Source: Crambe crambe (taxonomy: Eukaryota; Porifera; Demospongiae; Poecilosclerida; Crambeidae). Taken from it: DNA of 64,000 nt. Under the pieces are notes generated by a model. The model did not search any database and was not told where the DNA came from. It saw only the letters and a program-made list of their open reading frames with translations. The DNA lies in assembly GCA_963924555.1 (NCBI GenBank), contig OZ004585.1:1377488-1441487 (forward strand), written 5' to 3'. Below are positions 22,815-33,288 of the stretch, piece by piece (positions within the stretch are counted from its first letter, which is position 1; each line of letters begins with the position of its first letter). The position numbers and the translations under genes were made by a program.

Positions 22815-23295
22815 ATCTCAGACTTCTATTATTATGTTTCCCCTCAGTTTAATGCAATCTGAATAATGTGACTGTGCATAAAATAGAACACATGACTTCT
22901 ATTGTCAGTGATATAATTATATATGTTCCTCTCAGTTTAATGCAATCTGAATGAACTCTAGCTACGTAGTTGCCAACTTCAATGCAATCTGAATTGACTT
23001 GCATGAGATAAACACATATCACCGACTTCTATTGTCAGTGATATGTGTTTCCCCTCAATTTAATGCAATCTGAATGGACTTGCATGAAATAAACACATAT
23101 CACCGACTTCTATTGTCAGTGATATGTGTTTCCCCTCAATGCAATCTGAATGGACTTGCATGAGATAAACACATATCACCGACTTCTATTGTCAGTGATA
23201 TGTGTTTCCCCTCAAATTAATGCAATCTGAATGGACTGTGCATGAGATAAGCACATATCACTGACTCAGTTTACATAATGCACTCTGAATCATGC
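22815..23295. repeat. 76-81 bp satellite with an embedded hairpin
   Basis: Five to six units carry GACTTCTATTGTCAGTGATA, then TGTGTTTCCCCTCAATTTAA and GCAATCTGAATGGACTTGCA. Unit starts at 23024, 23105 and 23181 are 81 and 76 bp apart. Each unit junction contains an inverted pair AAACACATATCAC / GTGATATGTGTTT around a 15-base loop, so each unit can form a hairpin. Outer units are more degenerate. Confidence 0.85.
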
Positions 23296-25203
23296 ATGGG
23301 ATATTAGCATGTATCTAGCTAGCTTACCATGATGTGAGAGATTATTATGGCGGAGTATAGTGGAAGGATCTGTCCAGAGTACATACTCTTTTTCCCCATC
23401 AAAGGGAGAGAGGAGGAAGTTTTCATCACAGTAGCCCAATGACATGGTATATATGCCCAGATTAGATATAGCTATTAGCTATAGAGTTATTATTGCTTGT
23501 TAATTGTTACCACATTAACAGACAGCTGAGGTGGACACTTACTTGAGGGGTATTCAGAGTGATGTTCAAAATAAGAAAACAATTACCAACCTGTATAGCT
23601 ATATTGCAAGTTATGTGCTCTAGCCTGAAGTAGCTGCTATTGGTACAAAGCTAGCTATACGTAGCTATAATGCTTGAAATGATACTTTCTTTTAAATGCA
23701 GGCAATGATTCTCCTATAAGCAAAAGATTTGGACTCTGCTATAGCTAAAGATGCAAAAGAAATCAAGATTTGCAGCAGTTACTCAAACAGAACACAAAGA
23801 ATAGCTATAGCTATATATAGTTAAATTAATGTATCACTATGACATCACTTTTTTTTGTAAACAATTTGGTGTACAACACCAGGACCATGCATTAACTAGC
23901 AATCAACTAGCATAGCATGGCCCTACACAAGAGATAGGGAAAACAGAACAATGGGGAAAAATCAACAACAAAAACGAAAACAATAACAAAAAAAAAAAAC
24001 AAAAAAAAACAATGCACTATTTTGAAGATAGGGAGATGATACTATCTGGTACAGTGTCCCACGATTGTACCACACTCACAAAGACTGACACTTTGTGATA
24101 GTTTATTCGAACCAAATAGTTGGCAAGAGTTGACCTGTTGGAGGTTTGAATTGCTTGCAGAGGAAAATAGCTACCATGGGTGGTATAAGAGAATAGCCAG
24201 TCAAAATTCTTCAGCACAGACACAGCTTCTGACAACTCCTTATGGAGAGAGTATATAGCCCAATCCAACTCCTCACACACAGTGTTGTGCAATCTGGAGC
24301 ATCCCCTGTGGTCAAGCTACTGCTATAACAAGCTCGTTATAACTGAATAGCTTCATATGCTTTGTTATAGCAAACTATTATACAGTGGAACCTCTCTAAA
24401 ATGGACCAAGCATTTTGTCTGTAGTTTAGCTATAGCTACAATTAAGGGATTATATCTACTGCATGCCACCCCTGAATTGCAGATTACCTCCACCACACAT
24501 GTACAAAGACCACACACCATTAGTAGCTATCAGATTATGGCATAGCTAATCCCGGCAGGCGAGGGAACAATTTACCCTGGGGAACATCTATCCCTGAGCG
24601 CTTTCAAAAAAACGAAATCCAGTGTTATGCGTTCGGGAGAACAGATATCCCTAGAGTTATGCGTTCGGGGAACACGCGCCACTGGGAAACACATATCACT
24701 ATAACACCGGCCCCCACCCGTTACCCCCGGCCCCCCCCCCCCCCCGCAAAAAAGTAACTCGATCTGCCTAGCGCCTGTCGGTGAATCGGAGAAACAACCA
24801 CAGAGGTGGAGGAAGCAAATTTTCATTGGTCAGGCAAAAACCATGCATGAATTAGCTAGAGATTTTATTGCAAGCCATATTATTTGAAGCCTGAATATAA
24901 TTTTTTTTTTTTTTTGCAATGCTGACTTCTCATTCGGTGCTCATCCCCACTCTACATTAAAGTCTAACTTCTCTGCTTTTTTATAGAGTCATAAAATGGT
25001 TCAATTGTTCCACTGTAGCTATGGCCTAAGAAGCATGATTTTGCCTGCTTAACTAAGCTTTTATTTTTCAGTTATCTAGCTAGCTAAATCCACTGTCCTT
25101 TTTTCCTTTGCTAAATCTCTTTTCAGCCTTCAATCATTATGGGCGCGGCAGCGAGTTGGTGTGCGTTAATTAGAGATCGCTCTGGTTCCGGCGCCCCTGA
25201 ACC
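23296..25203. other. Repeat-rich intergenic region upstream of a TRAF-like gene
   Basis: No gene is supported. It contains A-rich runs near 23965-24012, an inverted copy of the 20.4 kb repeat at about 24604-24720, a C-run at 24727-24744, a fragment related to the 21.2 kb foldback element near 24803-24835 and a T-run at 24900-24916. Two halves of the CAGTGGAACC foldback family, near 24382 and 25005-25016, face each other, as if an older insertion had been split by later ones. Confidence 0.5.
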
Positions 25204-27169
25204 ATGGTCTCTAAGTTTTGTTCTAGATATGAGTATAAGTTTGTATCTGAACCAGATGATAGTCTGAAGTGTTTGATCTGTTTATCTGTGGCTAGAGACC
25301 CATGGCAACATGGAAAGTGTGGCAGGCTGTTCTGTGAAGTGTGCATAAGTAAATATGGAAAGAACAAGCCTTGTCCCAATTGCAGGATGGAGCAGCCACT
25401 GTATTTGGAAGATACCAGAAGTAAGTGGTATTCAGGGGCAGATCCAGGGTAGGGGTCCAGGAGGTCCAGACCCCCCTTTTTTTAACGTTGCATTTGTTGA
25501 CAGGTTGTATAATGCAGCACAAAAGACAAACTTCCATACTTTTTCGATGTGTTTGTTCTCTAAAGGGATTCTAGTTTAACCAATTTTTTGCTTACACAGG
25601 AGGGGCATGTTGGACCCCCCCCCCCCCCCCCCCCTTTCAAAATCACTGGATCTGCCCCTGGTATTTAGCTATTAGAGCTATATCATCCATCCATTCCTTA
25701 CAGGTAAAAGAGAAGTCAAAGCTCTTCATGTGAAATGTGATAATGTTGAAGGTGGATGTGGATGGGAAGGAACTGTTGGTACACTAGAGGAACATTTGGT
25801 GTCATGTGGATACATTCAAGTTCCTTGCCCTAATGAGTGCAAGGAAGATGATAAAGTCCAAATGATAACGAGGAAAGATTTGAATCAACATTTAAAAGAA
25901 CATTGCGTAAACAGAGATTATGAATGCGAGCACTGCAAAAAGAAGGCTACGTATGCTTACATAACAGGTCTCCATGACAGTTTATGTGAAAAGAAAGTAC
26001 TTCCATGTCCAAATACTGAATGTGATGACACCGTGGAACGAGCAAAAATAGAGGAGCATCTAAAAGACAATTGTAAATACACTGTGATATCATGCAAGTA
26101 TAAGAGTATTGGATGTGATGTGAAGATGAAGAGAAAAGATATGGGAACGCATGAGCAGGATGATAAGATACACCTCCATCAAGCTCTTGATATTGTGATC
26201 AAATTGCAACACGATTTACAATCAGTTACAACAACTACTTCAAAAGTAAGGGAAGAAAATGAAGAAAGGGCAGTGAAGCTAGCGAAAAACATAAAATCAA
26301 TGAAAAAAGAAAACAATGCTAAAGGAGTTAAACTGCAATCAGCAAAAAATGTATTGGCATCAATGAAGAAAGAAAGAGATGATATGTCGATGAAGTTGCA
26401 ATCAACCACAAAGAGTATTGCATCAATGAAGAAGAAATGTGGCAATAGGGTAGCAAAATTGAAGAAAGAGAATGAAGATATGGCAGTTAAATTTAAGAAA
26501 GAAAATGATTTCAGGGCAGTAGAATTGCAATCAGCCACAAATATTATGGTATATATGGAGCAAGAAAGGGATGAAATGGCTGCCATTTTGAAATCAACCA
26601 GAAAGACTATATCAATGAATCGCATGTGCATGGAGTGGGAATCAGGAATTCGGGTATTGCAAAAAGGAGATTGGATCAAATTCAAATTATCTGATGTTAG
26701 GAAAGTGAGAACTAGAAAAATATATCAATCACAGTCCTTTTACACTTGCATTGATGGATACAATTTCAGGATCATAGTAAACCTCAACAAAATAGCTGTT
26801 CATTCTTTGTTTAACTATATTTATATGTCAGTAACTGCAAAGTTGTTAGAAGAAAAGTGGCCATTTATTGGAACTATTGAATTGATGCTACTGAATCAAG
26901 TGGAGGAATGCCTCTTCCATAAAAAGTCGATTCTAGATAATGGATCTACTTGGCACATTCCAATTACTGACCATCGTAAACTAACTCTCTTTGGTCACTA
27001 TGACATGGAATGCCTCAAAGATGACTTTTTGTATCTAAAAGTGTCAATCAAACACCAGCAACGGCTCAAGTGTCACTCAAACACCAACCCCAGCTTATTG
27101 TTATTATTTATTATTATTATTATTATTGGAGTCTTAATTATCTTTCATTTTACTAATGCAATATTATAG
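25204..27169 (+). CDS. TRAF-like protein, 560 aa, with C-terminal membrane anchor
   Basis: Exons 25204-25420 and 25704-27169 (phase 1), 1683 nt. RING-like domain at residues about 20-62 (CLIC, CGRLFC, CPNC). Zinc-finger block at about 80-235, close in sequence to the 17960 gene (CPNECKEDD, HLKEHCVN, CEKKVLPCPN). A long coiled coil at about 245-395 has repeats of the type SMKKERDDM and KLKKENEDMAVKFKK. A diverged MATH domain follows at about 400-530 (WPFIGTIELMLLNQ, CLKDDFLYLKVS). The end of the protein carries a strong hydrophobic segment (LLLLFIIIIIIGVLIIF, about 536-553) with only a few residues after it, the layout of a tail-anchored protein. The intron is enlarged by a MITE. By family the protein should be a TRAF-type adaptor; membrane anchoring is inferred from hydrophobicity. 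Confidence 0.87.
25433..25660. mobile_element. 228-bp MITE with CAGGGGCAGATCCAG ends and GTATT target duplication
   Basis: 15-bp perfect terminal inverted repeats (CAGGGGCAGATCCAG). The flanks read GTATT on both sides (25428-25432 and 25661-25665). The paralogous intron at 18180 still shows the unoccupied sequence GTAAGTGGTATTCATAAAC. A C-run at about 25614-25634 lies inside the element. The ends resemble those of hAT-like nonautonomous elements, but a 5-bp duplication is atypical for hAT. Confidence 0.8.
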
Positions 27170-27849
27170 CTAGTCTAAATGTACAGTAGTCTTGATACTC
27201 AAGCTCAAATTCACTTTGAAATGCTTGTACTTGAACTGCTCTTCACATGATGTGTGATTTTCATGTATATTGTTTTGTATTAGCTATTAACTATTATACC
27301 ATAATATGATGATGAAGTCTAGAATCTGAAAGTTTATGTGAAATGTTCCAACAGTTGCTCAGTGTCAAACCTGTTGACATGTATATGCAACAGTTAACCT
27401 ATTTCAAGTTTTCATATTCAATGTGGTGCATTCTAGCTAGACAATGTAGCTAGATATAATGGCTGGGAACATGATCAAGTAGTCAATTAACTAAAAAAAG
27501 GCAGGGTTGGGTGGGTGCAGGGGAAGCTTCCCCCCCCCCCCCCCCCCCCCCCCCCTCCCCCAAGGTATACTCCCTTTGGTTGTTACATGTAGTCACTAAA
27601 GGGAGTAATTTAGGGATACTTCAGAATAGTAAGCATTTTTGGCTTCGTGCCACATCCCCCTCACTGTGGCCTACAGCCACGTGATCGGTGAGCTTCCCCC
27701 CCCCCCCCCCAAGGTGAAATCCCTAGATGAAACCCTAAAAGGGTTCTCTATAAACTCTGGCTGGGCTGCATGCTATGGGGCCAGTCATGATTAGCGTTAT
27801 GAGTTCCTTGGAATGCTCGTCAAGTCATCGTTAATAATCTGCTACATAA
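27170..27849. other. Intergenic with long C-runs
   Basis: Contains a C-run at about 27531-27555, another at 27697-27710 and a small inverted pair around CTCCCTTTGG / CTAAAGGGAG (about 27568-27605). Sequence at 27340-27450 is duplicated at about 31300-31400 and, in part, at 62740-62790. No gene. Confidence 0.55.
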
Positions 27850-28897
27850 ACAGCTCCTTCTGGCTATGAATGTAATTCTAAACCTGATGATAGTCTCAAG
27901 TGTTTGATCTGTTTAGCTGTAGCTAGAGACCCATGTTAGAATGTCACACACTAATTCAACTTCTTTTATTTCTATGTAAACTGGTATACCACGATTTCAA
28001 ATGCCATCATTCTTAGTAGCTATAGTGAATGTGACAGCTTGGCAGCTGAGATAGCTATAATTGCGGTGAGTGGTATATAGTGAGGACCATACGTACTTAC
28101 ATAGCTACAATAAACAAATATGACCACGTCATGACCATAATCATTTTTTCCATCCACTAATAAGTGTAACAATGTTAAAAGTGGATGCACATCAGAAGCA
28201 ACTGTTGGTACGCTAGAGGCACATCTACTCACCTGCAAGTTCACTCTGGTCTCCTGCCCAAATAAGTGCAACACAAACCAACTTTTAATGAAAGAGAATC
28301 ATTTGGAAAAAGAATGTGTGAATAAAAAATATGAATGCCCACACTGCCACGAGAAAGCTACATAGCTAGCTATGCTGAACGGTCATGATAGCAAATGTGA
28401 TCTTTCGTGCCCCAATAAAGGAAAAATGGAACGTGCTAAAATAAAGATGCATGTTGAAAACGACTGTAAATACACTACGAGAGCTTTGGATGTGACGTTA
28501 CACTGTAAAAACGAAAGTGTGTACTGCACACTAAATTGTCCCAATACACACACCAAAAACAAAAAAAGTGTGTGTATTGGGACAAAATGGTGTGCAGTAA
28601 ACACTTTCGTTTTTACAGTGTAAGTTGAAGAGGAAAGATATGGGAAAACATGAACTGGATGATAAGGCACATGCACCTCCATCAGACTCTCAACACTGTG
28701 GTATCATTAAAACCTGAAAATGAAGACTTGGCCATCAAGTTACAATCAGCTCTGGCAACAAGAAGAACTGGTTACATTCAAAGTCACTAATTATAGGGAA
28801 AGAAGAAACAACAGTGAAACCTACAGCTCAGAGCCATTTTATACCGCACCTGTGATGGATACATGTGTCAAAGTATTGATGCCAAGGGTACACACAT
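27850..28897 (+). pseudogene. Broken TRAF-like gene
   Basis: The RING exon starts at about 27863 but is cut after ARDPC by a TAG and unrelated sequence. The zinc-finger exon resumes at about 28164 and is closest to the intact gene at 31822 (same SGCTSEATVGTLEAHL-like stretch), with TAG stops, small deletions and a MITE inside it. A MATH piece (FKVTNYRERRNN) ends abruptly at about 28897, where sequence of the SRCR/vWD family's EGF exon begins. Confidence 0.85.
28501..28620. mobile_element. 120-bp palindromic MITE, TA target duplication
   Basis: CACTGTAAAAACGAAAGTGT at the left end and its exact inverse at the right; the arms cover nearly the whole element. TA flanks both sides (28499-28500 and 28621-28622). 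The interrupted zinc-finger coding sequence resumes after it. A second, rearranged copy lies at about 55033-55299. Confidence 0.9.
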
Positions 28898-30430
28898 GTA
28901 TGTGAACAATGCCACTTGTGTGAAGCAAGTTCTCTCCTACACTTGCCAATGTCCTTCAGGATTCATAGGTGGATTATGTCAAGAGGAAACTTCAAGGTAT
29001 GGATTTATTGCTCTGAAAAGTACTTACGTAGTATCAGTCTCTTTTTTTCCCCGTTGCGCAGAACCACCTTTCAATGTTCGTCTCATCAACAAACTAAAAT
29101 CGGAGTTCATGGGTAGATTTCATCACCAGCAAACCAGCTCAAACATGTTCCATGAGTGGAAGGGTTAACTCTACTTTAGACTGTAAGAATAGAGCCCATT
29201 ATCATGATACCATTAGCCATCATAAAAAAAAAATTCTCTGATTTCAGGTTCATGTGGTTATTTCACTTTGAATGACCTCCCACCAGGAGCATAATTATGT
29301 TCTGCACATTTTCTCTGTTGCTGCTGAAACAGATGAGAGGGTCACTATAGAGAGAAGTGTTCACATCAGTAAGGCTGAATGTTGATAACTAGTTATCTTG
29401 ATGTAGCTATCTAGCTAGCTAGCTAATATGCAGGTAACTCTATAGTGCTGAATGTACATCTTTTCTACAATACGCATGCGCATATATTTGATATCCAATT
29501 ATTCGAAATTATAATATTACTCGGCTAGCTAGCTAGCTAGCTCCTGTATCAACTCGGGGATTCAGATTCACCAATCCATCTACCGGTAGACTCTATTTCA
29601 TCATCTTCGATCTCCAAGTATAGCTCAACAATAACGCAACACTTTGACTCGATAAATAATGATTGGGCTGCTATGCTATCCTTCTTTCATCTGTTCCTGC
29701 ATACACATAGAAGAATGAACTCTATACATAGCTAAAACCATAAAAGAGAGGAAAAAAAGACCAGGAACAAGTAAGGGAAAAAGCATTTCGTGAAATGAAA
29801 AAAAATGTAGGGATGACCACTGCTGGATAAAGTGCCCCCTGGCCAAACTGCCCCCTGGATAAAGTGCCATCCCAGGCACTTTATCCATCTCACATTCCAC
29901 CCCCATGAGATTACCTGAACCTACCTCATGTAAAGCTATTAAATGCACTATTGCTAATATCGCTATAATAAATGGCAACAAATAATGTAAACTTAAAAAC
30001 CTATTTAATGTTGCATTCGAAACACTAAACCCCCCCCATATTCATCTCACAATTCCCTCTCCTACATAAGGAACCGCAGATAATAAATTCGTAATTACCG
30101 TCACAGCTCAAAACGACATTTGACCTCAAGGCAAGACAAAAAAGTAAGGAAACAACAATCCCTACATATACATCAGATTGTATGTATATGTAGGGATTGT
30201 TGGCTGGATGTACAGAACAAAGATTGATCCCATTTCCATCCTTCTTGTTTCCTTATTTATTTATTTTTTTTTGAGCAGTGGTCATCCCTACATCTTTTTT
30301 CATTTCATGAAATGCTTTTTCCCTTATCATGGGGAAGAGTGTCACTATTCAGTTTTATGGATCACAACTGGTTGAGAAATATCGGACAGAGAAAACAGCA
30401 AACTATCTGGGAGCTTCTCTCAATGTAAAA
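28898..30430 (+). pseudogene. Relic of the EGF-to-C-terminus exons of an SRCR/vWD paralogue
   Basis: Pieces match exon 24 (about 28898-28990, NNATCVKQV and CQCPSGF), exon 25 (about 29062-29180, PPFNVRLIN), exon 26 (about 29249-29370) and exon 27 (start at about 29434, remainder at 30325-30420 with FYGSQLVEKY). Exon 27 is split by roughly 860 bp of inserted sequence that includes a 555-bp foldback element. Frame and splice sites are damaged. The 13.6-14.05 kb relic comes from the same diverged paralogue. Confidence 0.8.
29772..30326. mobile_element. 555-bp foldback element with 53-bp inverted ends
   Basis: TAAGGGAAAAAGCATTTCGT at 29772 is mirrored by ATGAAATGCTTTTTCCCTTA ending at 30326. The match continues inward for about 53 bp through GTAGGGATGACCACTGCT with one or two mismatches. 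There is an additional internal inverted pair near 30165-30200. No coding capacity. It lies in the middle of an exon-27-like relic. Confidence 0.85.
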
Positions 30431-30500
30431 AAAACATTTATAGTATAGTGGCTACCTACGTATAGCTACAGCTGATATTATTATCGGTAGTATTATTAAT

Positions 30501-30585
30501 CATCAAGTACAAGATACCATTCCTACTTCACTCCCATGATCAAGGGCCAAGGGAGTGAAGTAGGAATAGTATCTCATACTTGATG
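30501..30585. repeat. 85-bp hairpin repeat
   Basis: Arms of 35 bp (30501-30535 and 30551-30585) match as inverted copies with three mismatches around a 15-base loop. It looks like a very small MITE. It shares the CCTACTTCACT word with other foldback elements nearby. Confidence 0.8.
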
Positions 30586-30840
30586 ATGGGTAAGGGTCAC
30601 TTCACTAAGTTCACTCTCTTGCATGCAGTTATAATACATATTCCAGCTAGATTTTTGGGCCATACTGCTTCGATGCTGCAGTACTTGGTTTTCATAATGA
30701 AGCTGCAGTTATAATAGCTATAATAATTATTATGTGCTAAATTTGTGGTCATCCCTACTTCACATTTTTATTTCGAAGAAATTTTTTGCATTCATTATTA
30801 TTAAATGTGAGCACAACTCCTCACTTACGATGCCAACAGG

Positions 30841-30933
30841 AACAAGATGACACTATGTATCTCAAAGTGTCGATTGAACACAAACATAAGCCCAAAACCA
30901 AAAACATGTACACGTATGCTGTTGTTCATTAGT
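30841..30933 (+). pseudogene. Orphan 3' end of a TRAF-like MATH exon
   Basis: DDTMYLKVSIEHKHK followed by a short open tail matches the last beta strand and C-terminus of the TRAF-like paralogues (compare YLKDNTLYLRVSVKHRHR). Nothing upstream continues the domain. Confidence 0.7.
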
Positions 30934-31060
30934 CTGGCGCAGCCGACCCTTTTGGGAAAAGGAAGGTAAAGGGTCGGGAAAAGGAAGGTAAGGCAAGGGT
31001 CGGGAAAAGCAAGGTAAAGGGTCGGGAAAAGGAAGGTAAAGGGTCGGCTACGCCAGACTA
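30930..31060. mobile_element. Foldback element with GTCTGGC ends enclosing a 22-bp minisatellite
   Basis: TAGTCTGGCGCAGCCGACCC at the left end and its inverse at the right (22 bp, one mismatch) enclose about four copies of GGGTCGGGAAAAGGAAGGTA-type units. The whole element is 131 bp. Confidence 0.75.
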
Positions 31061-31821
31061 ATTATTACCTTCTGTATACTTTTCAGTCTTGTAGTGAATG
31101 ATATTAATAATAATTTTTGACCACAATTAGAATGTCACACACTAGGCTAATTAATAAATTTATTGTGAAACAGTCACTATAGCACTAGCTACATATAATT
31201 ATACCACAATTAAAGTTTATCACTTGCCATCACTCTATAGCTAAATTTAGTGGCTAGCTACGTGTCACAAGGCAGCTATCAAACTTGTTGACATGATTGT
31301 TTGAGCACTATAATGTTTATGTGAAAAGTGCAAGTATTATGCAACAGTTAACCTATTAGTATTCAACTTTCATTTTCAATGTGGTGCATTTAGACAATGT
31401 GATAGCTAGGGGATACCCCATAGGTGAGTGAAGTAGGGATAGAGTAGTTGGGTATTATATGGGTGTCATGAACTTTACACACAGCCATCCCATCCCTAGC
31501 TAGCTACTTGCCTATTTACTTGTGGTTCATGCTAGATTGCAAAGGTGGTAAACTGTCCTACTGGATGTGACAGTTGGCAGCTGAGATAGCTAATGAGGAC
31601 CATGCGTACTTATACATAATACATACAGTAAGCAAACATGATAAAGCTAAACAACATAACCATATCATTCTAGCTATACAGGTAACCATAAACCTCTGAT
31701 CCTGCAAGTAGTTGGTTGACGGTGCATGTTGTGTTCTTAAACAGGCTGAATCACATTAATTTGAGCTATAGCTACTTGTAACTATAAAGCTATAACAGTA
31801 GCTACTGTAACTAGCAGAATA
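31061..31821. other. Intergenic, partly duplicated from 27.3-28.1 kb
   Basis: Blocks near 31134 (TTAGAATGTCACACACTA), 31300-31400 and 31560-31680 have counterparts at 27940, 27340-27450 and 28040-28130. The intact 31.8 kb gene and the broken 27.9 kb gene therefore arose by duplication with their 5' flanks. Confidence 0.6.
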
Positions 31822-33109
31822 ATGGAGTACAACTTTGTGTCTGAACCAGATGATATCCTGAAGTGCTTGATCTGTTTAGCAGTAGCTATAGACCCATGGC
31901 AGCATGGGGTTTGTGGCAGGCTATTTTGTGAAATATGTTTGAATGAACATGGCAAAGACAAGCCTTGTCCCAATTGCAGGATGAAGAAGCCTCTACTGCA
32001 GTACTTTAAAGATTCCAAGAGTAAGTAGCTAAAAGCTATAATGAGACAGCTATTACATATATACACTGCCAATTTTAGGTAAGAGAGAGATCGGAGCTCT
32101 CCGTGTCAAATGTAAAAATGTTGAAAGTGGATGCACATCAGAAGCAACTGTTGGTACGCTAGACGCACATTTACTCACCTGCAAGTTCAAGCTGGTCTCC
32201 TGCCCTAACAAGTGCAACACAAACCAACTTTTAATAAAAGACTTAGAAGATCATTTGGAAATAGAGTGTGTGAATAGAGAATATGAATGCCCGCACTGCC
32301 ACAAGAAAGCTACATATGCTGAAATAATGAACAGTCATGATAGCGAATGTGAAAAAAAAGTTCTTTCATGCACCAACATTGAGTTAGGATGCAAAAAGAC
32401 TATGGAATGTGCTAAAATAAAGATGCATGTCAAAAACGACTGTGAATACACTGTGATATCATGTAAGTACGAGAGCCTTGGATGTGGCATGAAGTTGATG
32501 AGGAAAGATATGGGAAAACATGAACTGGATGACAAGGCACACCTCCATCAGGCTCTCAACACTGTGGTATCGTTGAAAACTGAGTTACGATCAGCTCTGG
32601 CAATATCTCGAGAAGGACTGGTTAGATTCAAAGTCACTAATTACAGGGAAAGAAGAAACAACAATGAAACCTACAGCTCAGAGCCATTTTACACTGCACC
32701 TGACGGATACAATAATATGTGTGTCAAAGTATACCCCAATGGGTATGATGATGTCAAGGGTACACACATATCTGTATATGTTTGCATATTGAAAGGCCAC
32801 TATGATGATAATTTGGACTGGCCATGTGTTGCAACTGTTCGACTGGAGTTGCTGAACCAGGTTGCTAATGCTCATCACCACAGTAAGACACTTCTCATCA
32901 GGAAGGAAAATAAAGCACACATCGGGTTCAATTGGGGCATTTCAAAATTCATTCCTCATTCTGAGCTCTCTCCTAATCATGTTCGCTACATACTTCATCT
33001 GAAGGATGACACTCTGTACTTCAGAGTATCAGTACGAGTGCCTAATTATAGGCCTTGGCTGGAGTGCACAGTGCATGGCCACTCTGTCTCAGCAGAAACA
33101 GCCCTCTAG
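31822..33109 (+). CDS. TRAF-like protein, 409 aa, almost no coiled coil
   Basis: Exons 31822-32020 and 32079-33109 (58-nt intron, phase 1), 1230 nt. RING-like domain at residues about 14-56 (CLIC, CGRLFC, CPNC). The zinc-finger block is complete (CPNKCNTNQ, HLEIECVN, CPHCHKKATY, CEKKVLSC). The coiled coil seen in other members is reduced to about 25 residues, so MATH starts at about residue 255 (VRFKVTNYRERRNN, WPCVATVRLELLNQ, HLKDDTLYFRVSV). The C-terminus (RPWLECTVHG) is not hydrophobic and is shared with the 40.2 kb gene. Trimerisation through a long coiled coil is unlikely for this member. It is the likely parent of the 27.9 kb pseudogene and of the 3' half of the 59.7 kb chimera. Confidence 0.87.
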
Positions 33110-33288
33110 CTGGCTTATGATTTATACTGCAACCATATGCTGCAACCTACCCATGTATTTCCAACTATAATTATGTGTGCATTAATTAATACGAGTTTTT
33201 TATAAGCCAGACCCCTTACCCAACCCACCCGCACGCGCGCGAAGGTGCCCTTTCCGGATTCATTACAAAAATTAATGCCCACGAAAAC

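Noticed and set aside
22815-23295. CRISPR array
   Set aside because: Units are contiguous 76-81 bp tandem copies without unique spacers, in an intron-bearing eukaryotic genome.
24017-24292. Open frame of 91 codons on the minus strand
   Set aside because: No recognisable domain, no splice context and surrounded by repeats; length is within chance for AT-rich DNA.
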